Source: JBBDYH01 sp040901795 (lineage in GTDB: Bacteria > Planctomycetota > Planctomycetia > Pirellulales > JALHPA01). From it: a DNA stretch of 64,000 nt. Under the pieces are notes generated by a model. That model was not told where the DNA came from and did not search any database. It saw only the letters and a program-made list of their open reading frames with translations. The DNA lies in the NCBI GenBank assembly GCA_040901795.1, contig JBBDYH010000144.1:9744-73743 (forward strand). The letters run 5' to 3'. Positions 8,088 to 15,451 of this stretch are shown piece after piece; within the stretch, counting starts at the first letter, position 1, and every line of letters starts with the position of its first letter. A program made the position numbers and the translations under genes.

Positions 8088-9587
8088 ATGAAGTCCATCC
8101 TGCTAATCGCGTTGGCTGTGTTCTTATCGCTGCCCGCCAACTCGCCTGCCCAGAACGCAGTCCCTGAACCGGGCCAGGCGCCGCCGCTGCCTCCAACGTT
8201 GCCCCACGCGATTCCCGCATTCCCCGGCGCCTGGGGCGGCGGCATGTTCGCCACCGGCGGGCGGGGCGGAAAAGTCATCCCGGTGACCAACCTCATCGAC
8301 AGCGGACCCGGCAGCCTGCGCGCCGCCATCGAAGCCGAGGGGCCGCGCATCGTCGTCTTCCGCGTCGCCGGCGTCATTCATCTGCGTAGCGCCCTCGACA
8401 TCAACCATCCGCACATCACCATCGCGGGCCAGTCGGCGCCGGGCGATGGGATCTGCCTCGCCGGCGATTCGCTGAACATCAACACGCGCAACGTCATCAT
8501 CCGCCACCTCCGCGTCCGCCGCGGCCGGCCCGAGGGCGGGCAGGGCTCCGACAACATCGGCGGCAACCCCGAGGGCCAGATCATCGTGGACCATTGTTCC
8601 ACAAGCTGGGGCATGGACGAAAACCTCTCGCTCTATCGCTACATGAAGCCGCTGCCCGATGGCAGCCGAGCAAAACTTCCGACGAAAAATGTGACGGTCC
8701 AGTGGTGCATTTCCAGCGAGGCCCTCAACCCCAAGAACCACGCCTTCGGCGGCACTTGGGGCGGCGAGGACGCAACCTTTCACCACAACCTCTTCGCCTG
8801 CAACACCGGCCGCAACCCATCGATCGGCATGGGGGGCGAGTTCGACTTCCGCAACAACGTCATCTTCAACTGGCGTCACCGCACGATGGACGGCGGCGAC
8901 GAGACCTCGCTGATCAACGCGATCAACAACTACTACAAGCCCGGCCCGGCCACCAACGACAACATGCAGAGCACCATCGCCCGCATCGAAGAGCGCGACC
9001 AGTACTCTCCCGGCAACCGCTGGCGGTCTGGCGACTGGTACCCGGCGACCGGGAAACGCCCGAGCAAGTGGTACGTCGCGGGCAACGTCGTCGAAGGGCA
9101 TCCCGACGTAACCGCCAACAACTGGCTGGGCATGCGGGGCCCCGAAAAACTCGCCCGCGTCAACACGCCCTTCGAAGCCTGGCCCATCAACCAGGAGACC
9201 GCTCTTGAAGCCTACGAAGCCGTGCTGGCCCAGGCCGGCGCCACGCTCCCGCGCCGCGACGCCGTCGATCGCCGCGTCACGCAAATGGTCGGCACCGGAA
9301 AACCATCGGTCGGCAACGGTATCGTCAACGACCCACACGAAGTCGGCGGTTATCCCAACTACACTTTTTCGCCCGACGAAGTCCCCTCAGACGCCGACGG
9401 CGACGCCATGCCCGACGCCTGGGAAACCGCCCACGGGCTTACTCCCAACGATCCTTCCGACAGCGCCGCCGATGCCGAGAGCGACGGCTACACCAACGTC
9501 GAGGAGTTCCTCAACGGCACGAATCCCCGCGAGTTCATCGACTACACGAAGTTGGAGAACAACGTGGACACAATCGGCGGCAAATAA
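8088..9587 (+). CDS. Secreted pectate lyase (polysaccharide lyase family 1-like)
   Basis: 499 residues from ATG 8088, chosen because it starts a signal peptide (MKSILLIALAVFLSLPANSPAQ); the longer frame from 7902 runs through intergenic repeats. The mature protein has the right-handed beta-helix signature of planctomycete pectate lyases: FPGAWGGGMFATGGRGGKV, then IVVFRVAGVI, ITIAGQSAPGDGI, NVIIRHLRVRRG and IIVDHCSTSWGMDENLS. The C-terminal 70 residues contain DADGDAMPDAWE and DAESDGYTNVEEFL, a calcium-binding thrombospondin-3/EF-like tail common on planctomycete secreted enzymes. Expected to cleave polygalacturonate by beta-elimination outside the cytoplasm. A decayed GH32 gene follows, suggesting a former carbohydrate-use cluster. 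Confidence 0.9.
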   Translation: MKSILLIALAVFLSLPANSPAQNAVPEPGQAPPLPPTLPHAIPAFPGAWGGGMFATGGRGGKVIPVTNLIDSGPGSLRAAIEAEGPRIVVFRVAGVIHLRSALDINHPHITIAGQSAPGDGICLAGDSLNINTRNVIIRHLRVRRGRPEGGQGSDNIGGNPEGQIIVDHCSTSWGMDENLSLYRYMKPLPDGSRAKLPTKNVTVQWCISSEALNPKNHAFGGTWGGEDATFHHNLFACNTGRNPSIGMGGEFDFRNNVIFNWRHRTMDGGDETSLINAINNYYKPGPATNDNMQSTIARIEERDQYSPGNRWRSGDWYPATGKRPSKWYVAGNVVEGHPDVTANNWLGMRGPEKLARVNTPFEAWPINQETALEAYEAVLAQAGATLPRRDAVDRRVTQMVGTGKPSVGNGIVNDPHEVGGYPNYTFSPDEVPSDADGDAMPDAWETAHGLTPNDPSDSAADAESDGYTNVEEFLNGTNPREFIDYTKLENNVDTIGGK

Positions 9588-10036
9588 CCCGCGGCCTCAG
9601 GCGAATGACCGCACACGTCAGCCGCCACGCGCTAGCGTTCGGTTTCGCCGCCCGCCAGGCTCGACCATTGTAGAAGGCACACTCCGACTGCCGTCAGCCA
9701 TCGTAGTAGGCCCGCCGCGGCGGGCCGTCGTGCCGCGTCCAGCGGCCGAGCGCCTGGCGTTGCGTCCGACGAGATGCCGTCGTGGGTCCTCTTCAGGCCC
9801 GGACGGGCCGGCATTCAGTAGCCTCACTCCGTAAGGGCCCGGAACGGTGCCCCTAACAACCCCCAAAGCCCTGGAAGGGCGACACTGCAACTCGTCCTAG
9901 AGGTATAGCGCTGAGCCGCCCCAGAACGAGGAACGCTGATCGGCACTGATGCGAGCCAGCCGCCGCGGCGGGCCGATGTTCTGTCGGGCTGTGTGCCATC
10001 GCGCCGACTGCCAAGACGCACCGTTTCGGCCCCCTG
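9588..10036. repeat. Intergenic mosaic of short palindromes, no gene
   Basis: No convincing coding frame. It contains a perfect 18-bp palindrome at 9709-9726 (GGCCCGCC/GGCGGGCC around CG), a GGCCC/GGGCC hairpin around GGAC at 9796-9809, and a near-repeat of the GCCGCGGCGGGCCG motif near 9960. The content resembles the repeat debris found between genes elsewhere in this window. Confidence 0.6.
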
Positions 10037-10420
10037 TCGCTAAGGCCCGGCGACAAGAACCCGCTCGATAGCATCCGCGCCGAGCTCGTCGAAATGCGCG
10101 CTGAAATTTGAACCCGGGGACGCCGGCGAAGTCGTGTTCAACATCCGCGGTGTGACGGTCTCCTACGACCCGAAGAAACAGGAGCTCTCGGTGGCAGGAC
10201 ATCGCGCCTCCGCTCCGCTCGTTGGCGGCAAACAGTGGCTGTCCATCTACTGCGACCGTACGGGCCTCGAAGTGTTCGCCAGCGATGGGCTGTGCTATGT
10301 GCCGATGCCCTTCAACTGAATCCAGACAACCGCGGGATGTCGGACGAGACCCGCGGGGTTGCGGCAGACCTCAGCTTGTTGGACGTGTATAAGCTGCGGT
10401 CGGCTTGGAACAAGAAATGA
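10037..10420 (+). pseudogene. C-terminal remnant of a GH32-type glycoside hydrolase, frameshifted
   Basis: Three short frames in register give successive parts of the GH32 C-terminal beta-sandwich. Frame one: SLRPGDKNPLDSIRAELVEM. Frame two: LKFEPGDAGEVVFNIRGV, then DRTGLEVFASDG (the conserved 'DRTSLEVF' motif) and YVPMPF. Frame three: LLDVYKLRSAW, the usual end of the family. At least two frameshifts separate them and the catalytic five-bladed propeller is missing. The original enzyme would have acted on fructans or sucrose-like sugars. It lies just after an intact pectate lyase and before a toxin-antitoxin pair. Confidence 0.7.
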
Positions 10421-10487
10421 AGAGCGGAAGTGAGCGACCCAGCGTCTGTGATTCTTGCGACAGGGGAACTTCCGTGGCTTGCCCGGC

Positions 10488-10505
10488 TATGCCAAATAAG
10501 GCATA
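10488..10505 (+). promoter_or_regulatory. Candidate toxin-antitoxin operator/promoter
   Basis: TATGCC and GGCATA form a perfect inverted repeat around AAATAA directly before the toxin ATG at 10506. A possible -35 (TTGCCC, 10479-10484) and -10 (CATAAT, 10502-10507) spaced by 17 bases enclose it. XRE-type antitoxins often repress their own operon through such palindromes. If this -10 is used, the transcript would begin at or after the first ATG, so start 10512 or leaderless translation may apply. Confidence 0.5.
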
Positions 10506-10904
10506 ATGGATATGGCGGCGTTCGACGATAAAGAGAAAACTCCGAAGCGCGTCGAGTGGGTCGGTTCAAGCCGCCGGGACCTCAGGGGATTCCCAAAGGG
10601 CGTTCGGTTAGTTTTTGGCCAAGCCATCTTCGATGCGCAAATCGGCAGCAAGCATCCGGCCGCCAAGCCGTTAAAAGGTTTTGGTGGCGCCGGAGTTTTG
10701 GAGGTCGTCGAAGACGATAACGGTAATACGTACCGGGCGGTGTACACAGTAAAATTTGCAGGCGTTGTCTACGTGCTGCACGCGTTTCAGAAGAAATCGA
10801 AGAGTGGAATCAAGACTCCGCCGCAGGAAATCGAGAAGGTCCGCAATCGGCTAAAGGAGGCAGAGAAGCACTATGCTGACTGGAAAAAGCGTCAAGAAAG
10901 CTAA
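10506..10904 (+). CDS. HigB/RelE-like toxin of a type II toxin-antitoxin system (phage Gp49-like family)
   Basis: 132 residues (a second ATG at 10512 is an equally good start). Motifs of the Gp49/HigB group are clear: VEWVGSSRRDLRGFP near the N-terminus, GSKHPAAKPLKGFGGAGVLEV in the centre, YRAVYTVKFAGVVYVLHAFQ for the core strands, then KKSKSGIKTP and a Lys/Glu-rich helix. Toxins of this family cut mRNA on the ribosome. Toxin-first order and a 32-base overlap with the downstream XRE-type antitoxin fit the HigBA arrangement. A palindrome just upstream suggests autoregulation. A 5'-truncated relative of this gene lies at the right window edge (63884-64000). Confidence 0.88.
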   Translation: MDMAAFDDKEKTPKRVEWVGSSRRDLRGFPKGVRLVFGQAIFDAQIGSKHPAAKPLKGFGGAGVLEVVEDDNGNTYRAVYTVKFAGVVYVLHAFQKKSKSGIKTPPQEIEKVRNRLKEAEKHYADWKKRQES

Positions 10905-11238
10905 GAGCGGCAACAGCCCGCGCATCGAAGCCAGCAGCGGGAATGTGTTTGCCGATCTGGGGATTGCCAATCCGGATCTGGCGCTGGCGAAGGCGGAGCT
11001 CGTGCAGCGAATTCGTGCCGTCATTGCTGAGCGCAAGCTCACGCAGTCGAGCGCTGCCAAGATCCTCGGCTTGGATCAGCCAAAAGTTTCAGCGCTCGTA
11101 CGCGGCCGGGTCGAGGGATATAGCCTGGACCGGCTGTTTCGATTTCTTAACGCCCTTGGGCAACGCATCGAAATCAACGTTACCTCAAGCCGCAAATCAA
11201 AGTCGGCCGCGAGTCGCGCGATCACGGTGAACTCTTAA
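10873..11238 (+). CDS. HigA-like XRE-family antitoxin
   Basis: 121 residues. After a basic N-terminal extension, FADLGIANPDLALAKAEL leads into a helix-turn-helix: IAERKLTQSSAAKILGLDQP, then KVSALVRGR and a final LDRLFRFLNALGQRIEI, the layout of HTH_37-type antitoxins paired with Gp49-like toxins. It overlaps the toxin by 32 bases, and a strong AAAGGAGG ribosome site inside the toxin gene (about 10854-10861) serves it. Expected to bind and neutralise the toxin and to repress the operon through the palindrome at 10488-10505. A later start would also be possible, but the N-terminal FADLG motif is usual for the family. Confidence 0.88.
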   Translation: MLTGKSVKKAKSGNSPRIEASSGNVFADLGIANPDLALAKAELVQRIRAVIAERKLTQSSAAKILGLDQPKVSALVRGRVEGYSLDRLFRFLNALGQRIEINVTSSRKSKSAASRAITVNS

Positions 11239-11374
11239 CCCCGTTACGTTGAGCCAACTGCCCGGTTGCTCCGTCGGGGAAGGGAATGCGGACCATAGTG
11301 AATGCCGATCGGGCTGCTTCGACATTCGCGGCAGAGTGTCCTATAGTTATCGTCTGCTCAACAGAAACTATGGA

Positions 11375-11701
11375 ATGCCAGAAGTGCTCATGCAAGTTCA
11401 GCTACTCACGGATACGGACGGTTTCATCTCGCGGGAATGTCCTGCTTGCTTATCGCGTTTTATGTACTTGGCAACAGAAGTAAACTACGCCCTTCAACAG
11501 AAGCGTGAGAAGGGCAATCGCTTTGCCATTGTGATGCTTCGGTTGCCAGATGCGAACGGCAACCGCGGTGAGATCCCCGAATTGCTTCGGATTTATGTGT
11601 GGGCAGAACCCGAAAACGAACTTGACGCGCTCCGGCGAATACTCCGCGCTTTTACCTTTGCAGCCAGGTTCCGTGGGCTGGAAGGGCGCCGCTCCTGCTG
11701 A
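11375..11701 (+). pseudogene. Chimeric fragment: CxxC-motif start joined to TIR-like C-terminus
   Basis: The frame from 11375 opens VQLLTDTDGFISRECPACLSRF, a short zinc-knuckle-like start, and passes abruptly into ATEVNYALQQKREKGNRFAI and PELLRIYVWAEPENELDALR, which resembles the end of TIR-like domains found in bacterial immune proteins. The middle of a TIR domain is absent, so an internal deletion is likely. The frame then loses sense at about 11670. The next frame over continues with a winged-helix-like segment (11712-12179). TIR assignment is tentative. Confidence 0.35.
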
Positions 11702-11711
11702 ATCACCAAGA

Positions 11712-12179
11712 GTGGCTACCAAGAAACGCGAGTTGAGCGAAGTAGCTAAACGACTATTGCTGGCAGCAGTTGAGGATCAGCACGGCACGATTCTCTCGAC
11801 CACGACATCAAGCGGATTTCAAATTCAAACCCGGGGCAAGGGGATGGTGCCATCACAGGATGCGAAAACCGTAGCAACCTGGCGGGCGGCGCTAAAAGAG
11901 CTCCTTTCGGCGAATGCTATTGAAGGACGCGGGGCCAGAGGTGAAGTGTTCGAGGTGACGAAGCACGGGCACGACATAGCCGAGCGGATTCGCACGGAGG
12001 GACTCGACGAAACTGACAAGATGATTGTGGGGATGAACGAAGAAGAAAGAGCGTACTTCCTTACCCTGAGCCGACCACGGAACCAACAGGGCGTGCCGGT
12101 CAATTCCTTTAGAACGTTCCCGTCACGTGAATCAGCAAGTATCCCGAAATGCTCGACTCATTCACGGCGCGGCGACTGA
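11712..12179 (+). CDS. Winged-helix-like hypothetical protein, possibly the 3' half of a broken gene
   Basis: Open frame, possible GTG start at 11712 without a clear ribosome site. The first 90 residues look protein-like: ELSEVAKRLLLAAVEDQHGT, a beta hairpin FQIQTRGKG, then WRAALKELLSANAIEGRG and GEVFEVTKHGHDIAERI, the look of a winged-helix wing and tail. The last 35 residues (from about RPRNQQG) look random. It may be the C-terminal part of the TIR-like gene before it, shifted by one frame, or a separate small gene. No function assigned. Confidence 0.4.
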   Translation: MATKKRELSEVAKRLLLAAVEDQHGTILSTTTSSGFQIQTRGKGMVPSQDAKTVATWRAALKELLSANAIEGRGARGEVFEVTKHGHDIAERIRTEGLDETDKMIVGMNEEERAYFLTLSRPRNQQGVPVNSFRTFPSRESASIPKCSTHSRRGD

Positions 12180-12322
12180 TGCGCGTCAATGGCAGCGGGT
12201 ACGTCATAACCGCCAGCGGATACCACACGGCTGATCGCATGTGGCGCGTCATCATTCTCAAGCAACTCGTGGCGATGCAGAAGAGTGAATACGACTACAT
12301 CGAGACCGTTGAGCGCCGGTAA
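12131..12322 (+). pseudogene. Short C-terminal winged-helix-like fragment
   Basis: In a third frame, starting after a TGA at 12128-12130, the translation reads LDSFTARRLMRVNGSGYVIT, then ASGYHTADRMWRVIILKQL and ends EYDYIETVERR before TAA. This resembles the wing and last helix of a transcription-regulator-like fold, similar in style to the fragment before it. A possible ATG lies at 12149, but no start signal is evident. Probably debris of a larger gene. Confidence 0.35.
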
Positions 12323-12386
12323 ACTTCCAGGGTCTCTGGCTTCATCGGTCGGTTGACCGGTTTGGGTAATAAAAATCCTTGGAAAC

Positions 12387-12995
12387 CTAGGTGTATTCGA
12401 TTCCCGCCTGCGTGAGAATCCATCCCGCACCTTGGCGGCGCACCAGGCCTTGTTTCTCCAATACCGCCAGAGCGGCCGGTATTTCACCCGCCAAATGAAG
12501 CAAATGTGTATCGACAACCCTCGTTGACCCGTGGTGGCGGAGGACGTCCAGGATGGCATTCAGGTCGCGGGCTTCCCAAGCGTCCAGGGCGTTGAGCACG
12601 TGTTCCTGCATGCGGCTGGGGAGGAACCGCCATTTCATTCGCGCATTTTTGGTGGCCTTAAAACTTTCCAGCCATGCCTCTTTGACGTCACTGGCACGGA
12701 AGGAACGATTGCACTCCACCAGGACGCACGCCAGGCTTTTGGCTCCCGCCTGCAATTGGAAATTAGCCCAACCCGGCGGCGACGGCTGCAGGTCGATACG
12801 CAGTGTGCCATCTTGCGGATGCACGACCAGCTCGCTTTGAGGTCGCGTATTCTCCGCGGCCCACTCGATCACATCGCTGCCGCCGTACTTGCGGATGAAC
12901 ATGTCGATCAGTTCTAGCGACCGCGTGCGCGTCGTAACGTCGGGCGACGGGTGAAGTCGCCCGGATTCGAGTACGAATGCTGGTGCCTTGGCCAT
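12387..12995 (-). CDS. Hypothetical protein with winged-helix-like C-terminus
   Basis: 202 residues from ATG 12995 (MAKAPAF). I do not recognise the family. The middle contains beta-strand-like stretches (LRIDLQPSPPGWANFQLQAG, CVLVECNRSF). The C-terminal 70 residues look like a winged helix: NAILDVLRHHG, IPAALAVLEKQGLVRRQGAG and WILTQAG. It sits in a decayed region beside a toxin-antitoxin pair and several gene remnants, but its own frame is intact and protein-like, so it is probably a real gene. Confidence 0.55.
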   Translation of the reverse strand: MAKAPAFVLESGRLHPSPDVTTRTRSLELIDMFIRKYGGSDVIEWAAENTRPQSELVVHPQDGTLRIDLQPSPPGWANFQLQAGAKSLACVLVECNRSFRASDVKEAWLESFKATKNARMKWRFLPSRMQEHVLNALDAWEARDLNAILDVLRHHGSTRVVDTHLLHLAGEIPAALAVLEKQGLVRRQGAGWILTQAGIEYT

Positions 12996-13111
12996 GGCAA
13001 AATGCCCCTCATTGAATTTGGATGATGATACGCCGTCTGTCTGACTGAAACAAGTCAGGGCAAAGTGTTTTCCGCGCTAAGTACTGCTTAAGCGGCGAAA
13101 CCGAGAAAATG

Positions 13112-13206
13112 CTACACCGGATCGAGGATTTCGCCGGCCAGGCACAGGTTTGGCGTCCGTTTGCTTTGCATCGTGCGCCAGTCGATGTCCCCGAGCGACG
13201 CGCCGC
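13112..13206 (-). pseudogene. Remnant of a BaiN/HI0933-family flavoprotein
   Basis: A short minus-strand stretch reads GGASLGDIDWRTMQSKRTPN followed by LCLAGEILDPV and TAG. The pattern G(G/V)xxLxEVDxxTMxSRxxPGLYxxGEILD is typical of the FAD-binding end of HI0933/BaiN-type oxidoreductases. Everything before and the last segment after it are missing. Call rests on this one motif. Confidence 0.5.
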
Positions 13207-13282
13207 CAAGACAGCCCTTACCCCCTGCATTTCTCCGCGTCTCTGCGGTTAAAATATTCGCCCGTTGGCCCACTTTTTGGGA

Positions 13283-13311
13283 TTGACAAAGTATCTGAAA
13301 TCTAGTACACT
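13283..13311 (+). promoter_or_regulatory. Orphan sigma-70-like promoter
   Basis: Perfect -35 TTGACA (13283-13288), 17-base spacer, -10 TACACT (13306-13311). The expected start is near 13318. The nearest real + strand gene begins at 14162, more than 800 bases away, with a terminator-like hairpin at 13705-13733 in between. Confidence 0.55.
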
Positions 13312-13317
13312 ATTCCA

Positions 13318-13733
13318 GCAATAAAGCCCGGAGGGGCTTGTCTGCCTGCGCCCCTATGCCGCAGCCACTTCGGTGACAGCGAACGTTGCAGCCAGACGCT
13401 ATTCGCTTGGACTACCGGCGAACAGCTAGTTCTTTGAAAGCTCAAACCCGGCCACTCGCTACTTCAGCGACTCCACGAAGCGCTTCCCGCAGTTTACCCG
13501 CCGTGGCGGGCCGGCCGGTTCGATCCTGCGCGTCTCCGAGGGAAAGAGTTCCGCAACTGCATGAAGTCGTGTCCTTCGCGCTCTTCGTGGTTCGATTGCT
13601 CTCCGTGACCAAAACGGCCGCGCAAATATAAAGTGCATCCACATAACCACTTAGGATACATTATTGCATTAGTGAACTATTTGGGTACGCAACACAAAAA
13701 CCGCAAAAAAGCCCGTGTTTTCAGGCCTTTTTT
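13318..13733 (+). ncRNA. Candidate non-coding transcript
   Basis: Bounded by a near-consensus promoter and a T-rich hairpin. It starts with a hairpin (AAGCCC/GGGCTT, 13324-13339). The only sizeable + frame (13386-13631) lacks protein-like composition or a ribosome site, and part of the stretch resembles dispersed repeat sequence. Evidence is positional only. Confidence 0.25.
13705..13733 (+). terminator. Terminator-like hairpin with T run
   Basis: AAAAAAGCCC and GGCCTTTTTT pair with one mismatch around a 9-base loop (GTGTTTTCA), ending in a T run. It is symmetric enough to work on either strand. A diverged copy of the surrounding sequence lies at about 13896-13963, so it may be part of a repeat. 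Confidence 0.45.
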
Positions 13734-13963
13734 ACTTCGAGAGAGCAGAGAAAGGCGCGAAAATCAAATACGTAGTGCGCGCCTGCCGTCCCAGCGGTGA
13801 TATGCGGCACCCTTGTGGATCAAGAAAAGCCATCTCGCGCCAAGGCCGGTACACGCTCGCGCCGGCCAACCAGCCGGCGCTGAAGGCGGCTTGCCAAAAC
13901 GGCCTTGGTTTCAGCTCTTTTTCGGGAAACGAGCGGGCAAAAGGCCCGAATTTAAAATATGTC
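13705..13963 (+). repeat. Two diverged copies of a 70-base unit
   Basis: Stretches at about 13705-13775 and 13896-13963 align along their length. Translated in the same direction they give similar peptides: ERAEKGAKIKYV in the first and ERAKGPNLKYV in the second. No start signal or full domain accompanies them. Confidence 0.5.
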
Positions 13964-13996
13964 TTCCCGGCTACCGCACCTCTCCCAAACCATAAC

Positions 13997-14047
13997 CCGA
14001 TGCGTAAGCGAGAGATCGGCGTAATTTCGGTCTCGCTTACGCGTCGG
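13997..14047. repeat. Inverted pair of the GACGCGTAAGCGAG repeat
   Basis: CCGATGCGTAAGCGAGA (13997-14013) and TCTCGCTTACGCGTCGG (14031-14047) pair with one mismatch around 17 bases. Same family as the cluster at 1071-1185. Located upstream of the C45-like gene. Confidence 0.85.
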
Positions 14048-14161
14048 ATTGCCGCAGTGCGGATACCCGGCGCGGCTTGCGAAAGTACGCTTTGGCCGAA
14101 AGGCAAGTAAAATAGTGAAACAAGAGTGTTTGTAGCGCTGTTCTTGTCGTCTTAATCTTCC

Positions 14162-15319
14162 ATGTCCGTCACTTCCCAGATCGACGTCGTTTGCCAAGGC
14201 CCCCCACGCGAAATGGGCTATGCACAGGGGCAGGCCGCGCGCCCACGCATCGGCGAAGCCAAGCGGATGCTGCAACGGCTGGAGGCCTTCCGGCTGCACC
14301 AGCCTTGGTGGCTGCCGTTCGCCGCATTTCGGCGGCTGGCCGAGCGCAAGGCCGCGGACGCGTTGCTCGACTCGCTGACAGACCACGATCCTGCCATGTT
14401 GGACCGCATCCACGGCCTCGCCGAAGGCTCGCGGCAGAGTTTGCAGACGGTGTGCCTGTTCAACGCGATGGAATCGCTGATGTCGTCGGTGCAGGAAAAC
14501 ACCGTTACTCCGGGCATGTGCGCCTGCTCGGCGCTTGGAGTTCGCGGCGCGCGTTCGGCGACCGGCGAGCCGATCCTGGCGCGTAACTTCGACTACCTGC
14601 GGCTCGTGCAGCCGTTTTACTTTCTTCGCGAAAGCCGGCCGGCGGGCGGCTTCCGCGCGCTGGAATTCACGACGGCGCCAATGGCCGGAACGGTCGATGG
14701 CATTAACGAGCATGGCCTGGCGATCACGTTCAATTACGCCTTCGTCAAAGACACACCGCAGTCCGCCGTGCCGATTTCGATGGGTATCACTGCGGCGTTG
14801 GCGACGTGCCGCACCGCGGGTGAGGCGGCCGAGCAGATTGCCCGTCGCCCGCGATGGGGCGCAGGCATTCTGATGCTCGCCGATGCCGAGGGGGATTTGG
14901 TGTCGCTGGAGCTGTCCAATACGCGGCACGCGATTCGCCGGCCGCACAACGGCGACGACGCGATTTTTCACACCAATGTGTTCCGCTCACCGGAAATGCG
15001 CGAGGTCGAGGTCAGTCCGGAAGCGATTTTCGGCAAGAATGCGCCGACGGCGCTGCGCGGCGTACGCGTGTTGGAATCGGCCGAAGCGCGCTGGGGCCGC
15101 TTTGAGCACCTCTTGGACGAAGGCAAGAAGTTCGGGCCCGACGAGTTGACCGACTTAATGTCAGACCACGGGGCCGACGGCGCCGATCATCGTACGCTCT
15201 GCATGCACAGTGAGTACTGGAACACCACCGCCTGCCTGCAGTTCCTGCCACGGCAGCGTAAGATGCGCGTCTCCTATTCGTCTGCCTGCGACGCGAAGTA
15301 CACGGACTTCGCGCTGTAA
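14162..15319 (+). CDS. C45-like Ntn-hydrolase (acyl-coenzyme A:6-aminopenicillanic acid acyltransferase family)
   Basis: 385 residues from ATG 14162. The N-terminal pro-part contains EMGYAQGQAARPRI, typical of the family. MCACSALGVRG follows, where Cys120 or Cys122 is the probable N-terminal nucleophile exposed by self-cleavage, then EPILARNFDY, DGINEHGLAITFNY and LMLADAEGDLVSLELS, matching the Ntn-hydrolase sandwich. The end has MSDHGADGADHRTLCMH, a conserved C45 block. Enzymes of this group hydrolyse or transfer acyl groups on amides, including N-acylethanolamines and peptides; substrate cannot be read here. No signal peptide is seen, so it is probably cytoplasmic. Confidence 0.8.
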   Translation: MSVTSQIDVVCQGPPREMGYAQGQAARPRIGEAKRMLQRLEAFRLHQPWWLPFAAFRRLAERKAADALLDSLTDHDPAMLDRIHGLAEGSRQSLQTVCLFNAMESLMSSVQENTVTPGMCACSALGVRGARSATGEPILARNFDYLRLVQPFYFLRESRPAGGFRALEFTTAPMAGTVDGINEHGLAITFNYAFVKDTPQSAVPISMGITAALATCRTAGEAAEQIARRPRWGAGILMLADAEGDLVSLELSNTRHAIRRPHNGDDAIFHTNVFRSPEMREVEVSPEAIFGKNAPTALRGVRVLESAEARWGRFEHLLDEGKKFGPDELTDLMSDHGADGADHRTLCMHSEYWNTTACLQFLPRQRKMRVSYSSACDAKYTDFAL

Positions 15320-15364
15320 CTCGCCGGCGGAATTGGTACGGTGGGGCCATTTCGCCACGGCGAG

Positions 15365-15412
15365 CGCCGGCCCACCATTTCCCGACGTCGCGGTCACACT
15401 GGTGGGCCGGCG
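15365..15412. repeat. Perfect 13-bp inverted repeat between genes
   Basis: CGCCGGCCCACCA (15365-15377) and TGGTGGGCCGGCG (15400-15412) flank 22 bases. Part of the gap between the C45-like gene and the SDR gene; could terminate transcription. Confidence 0.8.
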
Positions 15413-15451
15413 GCCGCGGCGGCCTTGTCCCACCCTACAGCTTCTGCCGCC

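Noticed and set aside
8124..9338. 404-codon frame on - opposite the pectate lyase
   Set aside because: Ala/Val/Gly/Asp-rich antisense shadow of a clearly recognisable enzyme gene.
13386..13631. 81-codon frame after the orphan promoter
   Set aside because: No ribosome site, low-complexity Arg/Ser-rich product, part of it matches dispersed repeat sequence.
13952..14971. 339-codon frame on - opposite the C45-like gene
   Set aside because: Shadow frame running through an intergenic inverted repeat; Arg/His-rich with no family resemblance.
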